From the NCBI RefSeq assembly GCF_017916325.1, contig NC_090138.1:5001-69000 (forward strand): DNA of 64,000 bases, in the 5' to 3' direction. Source of the DNA: Leishmania martiniquensis (lineage: Eukaryota > Euglenozoa > Kinetoplastea > Trypanosomatida > Trypanosomatidae). Positions 1-9,217 of the stretch are shown piece by piece. How positions within the stretch are numbered: the first letter of the stretch is position 1; each line of letters opens with the position of its first letter. The notes under the pieces were generated by a model, which was not told the origin of the DNA, searched no databases, and saw only the letters and a program-made list of their open reading frames with translations. The position numbers and the translations under genes are program-made.

Positions 1-1138
1 AGTGCGCGAGCAAGAACCGAGTACAGGCTGTCTCTCTGTGAAGATGTGAACGTATCAGCTCATCCCGCGGCTAGGTACGTTGTGGCGAGAAGGAATACAC
101 AAAGAACGTGTGTCATTACTTCAGGACGTGTAAAACAAAGTCAATCAAGTCATGCTCAAGGGAAGGAGGTGCGGTGGAAGTGCGAGAATCAGGCAAGAGA
201 GGGCGAGTGGCGGCGAAAGGCATGCTGGAGAGTGATTGAGGTACATGGAACGTGAGGTAGCGGATGGGAGGTAGAGACGTGAGGGGGACGTTTACCGGCG
301 AGGCGGTTGAGGGAACATGTGCAGAATAGCGTGATAGAAAGACAGTCCTTAGACAAGGCGTCTCGGCTTCATCGCGATGTATGGATAGGCTCGCAGTACA
401 ATGAGGCGCACCCACGTGGCTTGTCGGCAACGACTCGGCAAACCTGGTGTGTGTTCTCCCCGACCATGATATATGTAAGCTTTTCTACAGCAATGGACTC
501 GAGAAGTGGAAAGATGAAAGAAGACATTATCATAATACTGCTGGAAAAAGAAGGGGGAGGGGAGGGGGGCAGATGTCGGGACGCCCGGAGCATACTTATC
601 TGGAAGGAATCCTCTCTTTGGGGGGGGAGGTGCTTTGTCCGCAGAAGTGCAGCATCAGAGTGGCTGGCGAGAATAGGGAAGAGACGAATACCGCCATGAA
701 AAGACTATGAAAAGTGGTTCGGATGAACGGAACGAAGAAAAATAAGGAGAGGAGTGAATGGAAAGGCAAACTGAAGCAAACTTTGTCCTTGTTGCATTGC
801 AGATGTAGAATAGCGCATGCCAGCAGAGGACCATTTCCTCACGCCATCGTTGTGGTCGATGTTTAGAACACAAAGTACGCAGCGCAATAAGCAATGGTGT
901 GAGAAGTAAGAAATGGGGAGTGAGTCTGCAGCGCATGCCAGGAAAGACGGTGACGCCAGGCGCTATTAGAGAAAACATGTGAATCATATGGGTCCATTCC
1001 AGCAGATGGAAATGAAATGAAAACTGGGCAGGTGGTATTTTTCACGCGTGAACAGGCGTACGCGAAGGTAGAGCCGCAGAGAAGCAGGCGATTTGCTGCT
1101 ATGGAGAGATAGCAGCCGGATATCGCCGCCTTCGAGGC
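1..1138. other. Non-coding flank downstream of the minus-strand RING-LRR gene
   Basis: No convincing coding sequence. The plus strand is purine-rich, with G/A runs near 548-575 and 618-631. Read on the minus strand, these are pyrimidine tracts of the kind that precede trans-splice sites. I infer that this stretch is 3'UTR and intergenic spacer of a leftward transcription unit, and that another minus-strand gene may lie beyond the left edge. The short open frames here have no recognisable motifs. Confidence 0.5.
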
Positions 1139-4072
1139 TCAGTCGTGGGTAAACCTCGATAAATGTGGTGCTTTCGCGAGAGTATGAGTGTTTTCCAAGT
1201 TGATGCATCCGCTGACGTCAGCCACTTCCAGAGATGCAGCACTTGCCTGAAGCGGCTCAACGGTGTTGATACGTGTGTTGCGCAAGTTCACATTTTTGAG
1301 TCGTACCGCTGAAACGAGAGCTGCTATACTGGTGAGATTGACACAGCCGCTGGCGTTCAGGATGGTCAATGTCGACTGACTATACTTCAAAGCGTCCAAG
1401 CTGTCGATGGATGTGTTCTGGAGAAAAACCTCTCTGAGCTTCGTGGCCGAGGCGAGAGCCGAGATGTCGCGTAGGTTAAGACACCCGCTCGCATCTACTA
1501 CCTCCAGTGTTTTTGTGATGGGGCGGAGCGGATCTAGTGTTTCAAGACAGAGGTGGCGCATCCATATCGTCTTCAAATTTGTGGCAGCGCCAAGGGGTGC
1601 AAAGTTTCTGATCATACGACAGGAGCTGATATTGATAAATTCAAGAGACGATGCGACCGTTGTCAAAGGCTCAATGGAGGGAATCGAGGTGCGACCCAGG
1701 TCGAGGCGGCGAAGCTTTGTGGCACCAGATAGAAAGGACACATCCGAGATGTTGCTGCACCGCGCCACCTCAAGCACTTCCAAGGATGTCATGCTTGATT
1801 GGAGCGCCTCGATGCTGTTGATGTTGGTTCCCCATAGGTAAGCCTCTCTCAGCTTCGTTGCGGTAGACAGCGGAGAGAGGTCAGAGACCTCCACACAGTG
1901 GCCCAGCGCAATGACTTCGAGAGATGCCGCGCTGGATCGTAAAGGGGCAATGCTCGCTACAGCCGTGTTGGTAAGATAAACCTCCCTCAGCCTTGTGGCA
2001 TTAGAAAGAGGAGATAAGTCAGAAATGCAAGTGCAGCCGGCGAGCTGAACCCACTCGAGGTGAGGGGAGGTTAGCCGCAGCGCCTCAATACACTTGACAG
2101 CTGTGTTGTGCAGGCGCACCTCTCGCAGCCTAGTGGCATTTAGCAGCGCAGAAATATCCGACACGCGGCCACACCCTCCCATGTCGAGCACCTCCAGGGA
2201 TGGGGCGCTGAACCGAAGAGCATCAATGCCAGCGATGTCGGTGCCCCAGACGTACAGACACCTGAGGTGCGTCGCAGTGCTGAGAGCCTCGATATCAGAA
2301 ATGCGGCTACAGCCACCGATGGCAACCACCTCGAGAGTGGCCGCAGAGGGCCGCAAAGCCTCAATGCTGAGAATATCAGTGTTTGTAAGGTAGACTTCTT
2401 GAAGCTGTGTGGACTGCATGAGCACTGAAATGTCGTCGATGCGCGAGCAGCCACCAAGAAAGAGCCACTGTAGGGAAGGCGCGCTGGCGCGAAGGTCTTC
2501 AATGGAGTTCACAGCGGTGCTGGCTAGTCTTACCTCCCGGAGATTCGTGGCGTCACGGAGAGGAGAAAGATCGGCAATGGGGCAATTGTCCGCGCACACA
2601 ACCTCGAGTGTACGGGCGCTCGCTCGCAGGCATTGGAGGCTTTGCACACCAGTTGACTGGATATCAATGCAGCGCAACCTCGAGGCCGCCGCGAGTGGCG
2701 CCAGGTCGATGAGGGCTGCGCAGTGACCCAAAATAATCGTTTCGAGAGTGTCAACGCTGGCTCGTAGCGCATTGATGCTCTGTACTTTCGTGTAACTTAC
2801 ATCAACCTTCCTCAGACCAGTTGCTCCAGAGAGCGCAGCGATGCTGTCAAGGCTAGAACACCTGTTCAGATAGACCACCTGGAGAGTGGCTGCAGCTGCC
2901 CGCAGTGGTGAGATGTCGGACACCTTCGTGCCTCCGCAGGAAAGCTCCTGCAAGGATGCTGCCGCAGTAAGGCCGAAGATGCTGTCCAGTTGAACGCATC
3001 CATGCACGTCGAGAAGAGTAATAGTGGCCATACTGGCGTCCAGAGGCGAAAGGTCCAGAACACGAGTTTCGGCTAAGCGGACCTTCGTCAACTTCGTCAT
3101 GGCGGAGAGTGGCTCAATGTTGGTGAGCTCGGTGCACCCGTCAGCAATGAAAACGTGTAGTGTCTCCTCTGAACCTTTCAATGCAGGAATGCTCCTGATA
3201 CTCGTGCCTTTAAAAGATACGTGCTGTAGGTGGGCGGCCGAAGAAAGAGGTGGTATGTCGACCACTTTCCTGCAATTTGTCAACGAGAGATGGGTGACGT
3301 TCCTCAGGTACACTAAGCCAGCGACATCGGCGAGGTCCTCGCAGTCGGAAAGCATCACCGTTTCCAGCTGAGGGCATTTGCTCAAGTTATCAACGCTGCG
3401 AATCGCACACCTATTGACGACCAATGTGCGCAGCTCTGGAGCATCGCCGAGCGGGGGTAAAGAACGCAGCTGGCGACAATTCTGCAGGTGCAGTGCGCGT
3501 AGCTTAAAAAGGCCACTTAACTTCGAAGAATCCGACAGGGAGGGTACAGTGCAAAATAGGATGCGTGCGTGTTGCCTGTCATGTATCGTGTGTAGCTGGA
3601 CTGGCGAGTGACAATAAAAGATGTGTTGGCCATCAGCATTTGTCGCTTCATCGGTAGAGCCGACGGTCTCCTCGTAGTGCTGAATGCACTGAAGATCTTC
3701 GGCAACGCTCTTTAGATCAACTCTGAAGGACGTTGCATCAAGGTGACCAAGAATGAGGTCACGGAGAACTGACTTGTCTGTGTTTCCTCGAATACTGCGC
3801 AACCGATCCAGTGATTCCGTTATGAGAGCTTCACAGACCTCGTGACCGATCGTGCAACTGAGGTCACTGTCTGTAACCCACTCCGCGTCTGTGCGACAGA
3901 GCGGGCACTTCGATTCACACATGAAGGAGCAACGGAGGCAGATGAAGTGGCTGCAGTGATTATTTCGCACCGCAGGAAGCATGGGCTTGGCGCATACACA
4001 GCAAATGTGTCTGTCATCAATGATGACGGAGCTGCGTGTCACAGCGGTGAGAGAGGAGGGAGCATTCTCCAT
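1139..4072 (-). CDS. RING finger plus leucine-rich-repeat protein, ESAG8-like
   Basis: 977 residues from the ATG at 4072; the frame stays open to 4180 but has no earlier ATG. A C3HC4 RING finger sits at residues 24-59 (C24, C27, C40, H42, C45, C48, C56, C59). After a linker, from about residue 200, the protein is almost entirely leucine-rich repeats. They come in about 15 double units of 46-47 residues, in which a half ending in an (N/G)T turn alternates with a half carrying a GC turn and an ISDI/LSPL-like end. RING proteins are usually E3 ubiquitin ligases and LRRs bind partners. The RING+LRR architecture recalls T. brucei ESAG8, a VSG expression-site gene product, and its relatives. Ligase activity and any regulatory role are inferred. 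It is the only minus-strand gene here and is divergent from its right-hand neighbour. Confidence 0.85.
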   Translation of the reverse strand: MENAPSSLTAVTRSSVIIDDRHICCVCAKPMLPAVRNNHCSHFICLRCSFMCESKCPLCRTDAEWVTDSDLSCTIGHEVCEALITESLDRLRSIRGNTDKSVLRDLILGHLDATSFRVDLKSVAEDLQCIQHYEETVGSTDEATNADGQHIFYCHSPVQLHTIHDRQHARILFCTVPSLSDSSKLSGLFKLRALHLQNCRQLRSLPPLGDAPELRTLVVNRCAIRSVDNLSKCPQLETVMLSDCEDLADVAGLVYLRNVTHLSLTNCRKVVDIPPLSSAAHLQHVSFKGTSIRSIPALKGSEETLHVFIADGCTELTNIEPLSAMTKLTKVRLAETRVLDLSPLDASMATITLLDVHGCVQLDSIFGLTAAASLQELSCGGTKVSDISPLRAAAATLQVVYLNRCSSLDSIAALSGATGLRKVDVSYTKVQSINALRASVDTLETIILGHCAALIDLAPLAAASRLRCIDIQSTGVQSLQCLRASARTLEVVCADNCPIADLSPLRDATNLREVRLASTAVNSIEDLRASAPSLQWLFLGGCSRIDDISVLMQSTQLQEVYLTNTDILSIEALRPSAATLEVVAIGGCSRISDIEALSTATHLRCLYVWGTDIAGIDALRFSAPSLEVLDMGGCGRVSDISALLNATRLREVRLHNTAVKCIEALRLTSPHLEWVQLAGCTCISDLSPLSNATRLREVYLTNTAVASIAPLRSSAASLEVIALGHCVEVSDLSPLSTATKLREAYLWGTNINSIEALQSSMTSLEVLEVARCSNISDVSFLSGATKLRRLDLGRTSIPSIEPLTTVASSLEFINISSCRMIRNFAPLGAATNLKTIWMRHLCLETLDPLRPITKTLEVVDASGCLNLRDISALASATKLREVFLQNTSIDSLDALKYSQSTLTILNASGCVNLTSIAALVSAVRLKNVNLRNTRINTVEPLQASAASLEVADVSGCINLENTHTLAKAPHLSRFTHD
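1160..3235 (-). repeat. About 15 tandem LRR double units of ~141 bp inside the RING-LRR gene
   Basis: The coding sequence repeats with a period of about 46-47 codons. Each unit contains an LREV-L-NT half and an SLEV-LGGC half. Neighbouring units are diverged at DNA level, so this is an old protein repeat rather than a fresh satellite. Central units resemble each other more than the edge units do. Confidence 0.75.
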
Positions 4073-5460
4073 GAGAACTAGCGATTGTGAGAAAAAGAGG
4101 GAGACGAAAGACGCTGGGCAGTGCACCAGAGTGCGCGGCAGCTCTGTCGGTGGTATATCGCCGGAGGATTCCAGGGGCAAGCAGCAGATGAAAGGGCAGG
4201 GATAAGAAGAGGAGAGTGAAGGAGAATATGAAGACGACTGTGCGTACTTCTTTGTCGTTCATATGAGGAATTTGTCTCCAATGGGCATTTATTTGAAAGG
4301 AGGACTGGCCTGAGGGGAGCGAGAAAAACACACGCACTAGAATGAGAGCAGTATTGGTATACCGCACCTCTTTGAGTGGTCGTTGCCAGCTACGGTCACA
4401 ATGGCGGACTCGGTACCTAGCCTATAGTAAGGTCGGCCCTCTCTAAAAGAAGGTCATTGTCAGGAGAAGAGAAGAGGATCTTTGTTTTTTGAGTCAGAAG
4501 GGTTGACACGTGGCTAAGAAGAGAAAAAAAATACCTAAAAGGACGTAGCGGTACGACATATGCAGTGGATCCACATCCCGTAGCCTGCTGCCGAAAGGGA
4601 AGCTGTAGTGCACGTGCACGCATTTTGCAAATCGGCAGCGACAACTTAAATGTGCTCTACGACCTGGAGCGCGGTGTGAGAGCAGGTAGCAGCTTTCAGA
4701 GAATAAGTTTCAGCAAGAACGTCAAGACAGTGCCGCTAAAAAGTAGGGGCAACGATCAGTACATCTGCTCATGGGAGCTGGCCAAAACAGCAAATGTCTC
4801 CCCCGCATGCCCCCCCCCTCTCCCTTCTGGTACTGTTACCGTGGTGCACCCTGTGCGGGGAGGTGAAGTGGCAATTTAGCGATGGGAAAGTGAATGGCGG
4901 GCCTCTTGAAGCCAGCATATATGGTGCAATGAGGGTGGATGAAGGGCGAGAGGAGCATGTGAGCGCTGTGCAGGTAATGCAAAATGTGGTTTGCACAGCA
5001 AACAAATGTTGTCACCTGCGCCCTATCCCTGTTGATTCTGCGAAAAGGGAGTTAGCTTAGATGTGTGGCGTTAGATGAATGTATATATTTTCTAGAGTTT
5101 GGAACGGATTGCGTTAAGTTGTCGGTGCATCTTTTGCAGCTTCATCTTAGAACACAAGAATGTGGAGTACATATTTTCTCTCTCGGCTTGGAGCTAACTG
5201 CAGATATCTGAAAATGCCAAAAGGATTGTGGAACCGCTCTTTATGCGCCGAACTCGGCGGGTGCTCGTTGGATTTTTAGAATGCCTCTTGTGCAGGCGTG
5301 GTGTAAGAGAATTGTTGAGCAGGAAGATATCTATGTACAAATGTATCGCGTTCTGTGCGTTTGCTTTTCCGCTTTGAATTTCTGTCGAAACCTTTTGTTC
5401 TCTTGACTCTTTGTTTGCTGTCCGCGGACGCCATAGAGAAGACGCTGCCTTCATGTGGCA
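4073..5460. promoter_or_regulatory. Divergent strand-switch region, candidate Pol II transcription start region
   Basis: The gene to the left runs on the minus strand and all genes to the right on the plus strand, with 1.4 kb and no convincing gene between. In trypanosomatids, divergent strand switches are the typical sites of Pol II initiation, marked by acetylated H3 and variant histones. No TATA-like or other promoter motif can be recognised. The right part contains pyrimidine tracts (for example 5131-5139 with AG, and 5386-5422) that could serve as trans-splice signals for the 5461 gene. The initiation role is inferred from gene orientation only. Confidence 0.6.
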
Positions 5461-6276
5461 ATGACAACCAGCTCCTCTGAGAAGAAGCACTTAGTTCCCC
5501 TTCTCGAGTTTTTGAGATTTGTGTCCGAACGAGGCAGAGGCGAACCTGTCAGGTTTCCAAAGCGAGTCAATGGCGTAACTGACCGAAGACGCGAGGCGTC
5601 CGACTCCGGTTTGGATGGGGACTCGCTTTCGATGATGAATGAATTTCACTGTGAAGTTGCTGAGAGTAGTAGCAGTGAGAGGTCGTTTTCCGCGTCAGCT
5701 GCTGATGATGCTGTGATCTCATCAGCTTATGGCCGACGGAAGCGGGGCCGCTCCGCTGAGAAAAGCTCGGAGCAGTTACTGCGCTCGTGTGCACGTATAG
5801 ACTGCGAGCTGGATGCCACGGCGGTGGGAAAAGGGTGTGTTACGTCGAAATACTTTGACTTTTCGTTGCTGGATCTTGGTGTGAAGCCGATGATCGCGCC
5901 ATCTGTTAGTGTGCCTATTAAAGAGGTCGCAAAGCAAATACAAGGCATGAGATGCTGCTACGTGTTACCTGGAACGTCGCTGGTGGTTACAGGGGACATT
6001 GTTGATGTTAGCCTGGCGTACGAAAAGGTTCTCGTCTCTCCCGACCGCGGAATACGAGTTGGGTTGGAATGGGTGTCGTTCGGCCGTGTTTTTCAAGTAC
6101 CAAAGAATGTCGCGACTGTGCGAGAAGAAGTAGCGCTTCGTGTTCAGCGCATTATCGACGCAGAGAAGAGGGGGGAGGAAACACCACGTTTCTCACCTGT
6201 TCAGTTGGCTGAAAATGCAGATTTGTCGTCGTCAACTTTATCGTCTCCCGGCCACGAGGAGCAGTGGGCGCCGTAA
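5461..6276 (+). CDS. Conserved-looking hypothetical protein, probably nuclear
   Basis: 271 residues from the ATG at 5461, two codons after an in-frame GTG. It is the first gene of the rightward unit. The N-terminal 110 residues are polar and serine-rich, with a basic cluster (GRRKRGRSAEK, about residues 90-100) that could be a nuclear localisation signal. The second half is more ordered, with alternating hydrophobic residues that suggest a small beta-rich domain (about residues 120-230). The tail is again polar. I do not recognise the family. Third codon positions look less GC-rich than in genes to the right of 15 kb. That it is a real gene is inferred from its length, position and the contrast between ordered and disordered parts. 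Confidence 0.6.
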   Translation: MTTSSSEKKHLVPLLEFLRFVSERGRGEPVRFPKRVNGVTDRRREASDSGLDGDSLSMMNEFHCEVAESSSSERSFSASAADDAVISSAYGRRKRGRSAEKSSEQLLRSCARIDCELDATAVGKGCVTSKYFDFSLLDLGVKPMIAPSVSVPIKEVAKQIQGMRCCYVLPGTSLVVTGDIVDVSLAYEKVLVSPDRGIRVGLEWVSFGRVFQVPKNVATVREEVALRVQRIIDAEKRGEETPRFSPVQLAENADLSSSTLSSPGHEEQWAP

Positions 6277-7004
6277 TTCGGCATCTGCAGATTTCTTACT
6301 TAGTTTTTCGAGGGAGTTGAAAGGTGCTGCTCAAGGGCGAGGAACAGTGCATTTGGCAAAAAGGATTTGTTCTGGTACCTCCGCGCCGTGATGTTTGCAC
6401 TGTAGTGGATGGGTATGTTTTAATTTAATCACTTTGGTATTTTCATCTTGTGTTTGAGGTCTCACATGTCTCTCTTTCTTTGGGTTTTTTGTTTCACTGG
6501 TTTAGTCGTAGCTTTCGTGTTTTTCTTTTCATCGGGTACGAAAAGGGACCCAGCTTTTTTTTGTTTTTTTATTGTCGTGAAGAAAGGCCCAATGTGGGCG
6601 GATCGAGCACCCAACATCTGTGAGTGATCTAAAATGGTCTGACCGCAAATGCCACATTTGTGTTCTCGTCAAGGATGGAGTCATGACGTGTGATGAAGTG
6701 CAGCATACTATGGGGCTGCCACATTAGCGGTAGAGGAGGGGTGCGCTAGTCTCCGTGTAATAGGGTACATTGCCGGATATTCAGCAGCTACTGACGCACA
6801 CGATTTTTTGGCCACTTCTTACTCACTCGCTATCGAAGTTATTCAGCATGCATTATCAATGTCCTGATCACGTTTACTCCTTTCCTGATGATTTTTTTCA
6901 GGTAAAATATCATATACTGGTACCTGACAGCGCCTTAGCTGCTGAAAAGCTTGTCGTAATAGCGTTGTCTTCTCTTGTCTTTACAGCCTTTATTTTGATG
7001 TGCT
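6277..7004. other. Spacer between the hypothetical gene and PGDH
   Basis: T-rich spacer (for example 6466-6575) holding the 3'UTR of the upstream gene and the 5' processing signals of PGDH. No gene seen. A 120-residue open frame at 6770-7132 overlaps the start of PGDH in another frame and has no features. Confidence 0.6.
6892..6901 (+). promoter_or_regulatory. Candidate spliced-leader acceptor for PGDH
   Basis: A run of T residues ends in CAG, with AG at 6900-6901, giving a 5'UTR of about 103 nt. A second acceptor with AG at 6985-6986, after a TCTTGTCTTTAC tract, would give an 18-nt leader. Either could be used. Confidence 0.45.
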
Positions 7005-8231
7005 ATGGATTCAGTTATCATAGACCCGCCCTACCGTGCTCTCCTGTTGGAGGGCATCAACCTCGTAGCACGGGAGCTGTTGGAGGCAAAAGGTTGCATT
7101 GTGCGAGCTTTGCCCAATGCCGTGTCGCATGAAATGCTATTAAAGGAGATAAAGGATGTTCATTTCCTCGGCATTCGAAGCAAGACGCAGGTAACTCGGG
7201 AGGTGCTTGACGCAGCTCCAAAGCTGCTCGCGATCGGCTGCTTTTGCATCGGAACGAATCAAGTGGATTTGGAATATGCTAATAAGTGCGGTGTGGCGGT
7301 GTTCAACTCGCCTTTTGCGAACACCCGCAGCGTTGCCGAGCTTGTTATTGGGGAGATCATCTCTTTGGCGCGAAAGATAACGCAGCGCAGCGAGGAGGTG
7401 CATCGTGGTATGTGGAACAAGACTCACATCGGGTGCTATGAAGTGCGCGGTAAAACTGTGGGCATTATTGGTTATGGCCACATTGGCTCCCAGGTTGGCG
7501 TACTTGCTGAGGCGCTTGGCATGAACGTAATATTTTACGACGTGGTGCCGACTTTGGCGATCGGCAATGCCACCAAGTTTGCGAACATGAACGATCTGCT
7601 AACCTTCTCAGATTTTGTGACGATTCATGTACCGGAGACGGAGAGCACAAAGGGCATGATTGGTGAGGAGCAGATCCGTGTGATGAAGAAGGGCTCCTAC
7701 CTAATTAACGCGAGCCGCGGTACTGTCGTCGATCTGGAAGCCTTGGCAAAGGCGCTGCGGGATGAGCACCTTGCGGGTGCTGCTATTGACGTGTATCCGG
7801 AAGAGCCTGGGTCGAACAAGGAAGTTCTCAAAACCCCACTTCAAGGAATTCCTAATGTGATTTTGACGCCTCATGTGGGTGGCTCAACGTGCGAGGCGCA
7901 GGCGGCTATCGGCGTGGAAGTGGGTACGGCACTTGCTCAGTTCGTGACAAGCGGAACTACCGCTGGAGCAGTCAACTTCCCTCAGCTGGTTCCGCCACCG
8001 GTTGACAAGAAGACGTTCCGTCTCACAAACGTGCATGCGAACGTGCCTGGCGCACTGAAGGACATCAACAAAATCGCAGTGGATTTGGATTGCAACATTG
8101 GTATGCAATTCCTTTCGACTAGTAAAGCGATTGGGTACCTCATCATGGATGTGGATAGGGACGTCGCTGGTGAGTTGCGTAAGCGGATCGCAGAGCTGGG
8201 GTGTAGCATTCGAACGCTGATTATTCGATAG
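7005..8231 (+). CDS. PGDH: D-3-phosphoglycerate dehydrogenase, E. coli SerA type with ACT domain
   Basis: 408 residues, close to E. coli SerA (410). It should oxidise 3-phosphoglycerate to 3-phosphohydroxypyruvate with NAD+, the first step of the phosphorylated serine pathway. Visible features: the substrate-domain motif GCFCIGTNQVDL; the nucleotide-binding GYGHIGSQVG; catalytic Arg238 (in ASRGTVVD), Glu267 (in DVYPEEP) and His290 (in PHVGGST). The C-terminal ACT domain (about residues 335-408) keeps the His and Asn of the motif VHANVPG, which matches the serine-binding loop of bacterial SerA, so serine feedback inhibition is likely. No clear peroxisomal (glycosomal) targeting signal is seen; the C-terminus is TLIIR. 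The next gene is an aminotransferase. The start is the first in-frame ATG just after strong acceptor signals. Confidence 0.93.
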   Translation: MDSVIIDPPYRALLLEGINLVARELLEAKGCIVRALPNAVSHEMLLKEIKDVHFLGIRSKTQVTREVLDAAPKLLAIGCFCIGTNQVDLEYANKCGVAVFNSPFANTRSVAELVIGEIISLARKITQRSEEVHRGMWNKTHIGCYEVRGKTVGIIGYGHIGSQVGVLAEALGMNVIFYDVVPTLAIGNATKFANMNDLLTFSDFVTIHVPETESTKGMIGEEQIRVMKKGSYLINASRGTVVDLEALAKALRDEHLAGAAIDVYPEEPGSNKEVLKTPLQGIPNVILTPHVGGSTCEAQAAIGVEVGTALAQFVTSGTTAGAVNFPQLVPPPVDKKTFRLTNVHANVPGALKDINKIAVDLDCNIGMQFLSTSKAIGYLIMDVDRDVAGELRKRIAELGCSIRTLIIR

Positions 8232-8621
8232 TGTATTCGATGTTTTTATCGTGGGATGCTGTGCACATGTTGGGAAGAGACGCTTTTCGCAGAGCGTTTT
8301 CCCCATCGAAGCTCTTTATTGGTTCCCTGAATCGAGAGTGCAGGCTGTGATAATGCCATGTGTATCGTTACGTTATCAGCGACAAGGGCAACGAGGGCCT
8401 CTTGAGGGGTTCTTGCTCAGATGTGCATTTTTGTGCGTATGTGCGGACTTCACGGATGGGTTTTCGGCACTACCCAGGCGGGGGGTAGGCCCGTGATCCT
8501 TCTTTCTCTTCATGAGAGATGATCCCATTCTGTTTTCGTTTAGCGCTGCACTCCACAGTATGCTGTGCGACAACAAAAATCCTCATGTTATCTTTTCCTC
8601 TCAGTTTAGGTTTATATACAA

Positions 8622-8637
8622 ATATATATATATATAA
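8622..8637. repeat. (TA)n microsatellite
   Basis: About eight TA units in the 3' flank of PGDH. Confidence 0.9.
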
Positions 8638-9116
8638 GAAGGTGTATCATGCGCCTTTCGTCGAGGAAGGGCGCCCTATCGTGATAGATTTGTGGGCTGC
8701 AACGGGCTAAAGCTAGGGTATCTCATGATGCCTTTGCTACTCATGTGTGGTGGAGGAGGAAGCGATTGGAGATTGTAGAGTGCGGCCGTGTTTTTTTTTC
8801 CTGATGTTAGCTTAGTAAAGTGCTGAAGCGAGTATTGCTGAACAAATGCGTTTCCAGAATATAACAAGATCTTCGTCGGGAGTCTTTTCGCTTATTGCTC
8901 GATGAGCTTCACATGGATGAAACGGCGCCCAGGGTCACTGCTGTAGCCTCAGACTATCTTTGTTTGATTTTTTTTCTGCCTCTGCTCTCGGTGCGTGAGC
9001 ATCGGCGCCGCAATGTCTGCGCAAAACCTTGTTGCGGAACACCACAAACGACGACCGATGACCTCCCCCTGCCATTTGGCGTCTTCTGCTAGTTCGCTGC
9101 CTGCTTAGTTCGAGGA

Positions 9117-9133
9117 TTGCTTTTTTTTTTCAG
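9117..9133 (+). promoter_or_regulatory. Strong candidate spliced-leader acceptor for the AEP transaminase-like gene
   Basis: At least ten consecutive T residues (9121-9130) are followed directly by CAG, with AG at 9132-9133, giving a leader of about 84 nt before the ATG at 9218. This is one of the clearest acceptor sites in the window. Confidence 0.6.
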
Positions 9134-9217
9134 AGAACAGGAAACAGCTAGCGGAACATCGAAGTAGCTGCTGGCTGCTGTTCTTTGTTCTGTGCCTCTA
9201 GTGGGCTACCGAGAACA

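Larger units (their letters stand above)
8232..9217. other. Spacer between PGDH and the AEP transaminase-like gene
   Basis: Untranslated sequence with a short TA microsatellite and a poly-T tract that gives the processing site of the downstream gene. No gene recognised; open frames are short and featureless. Confidence 0.6.
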
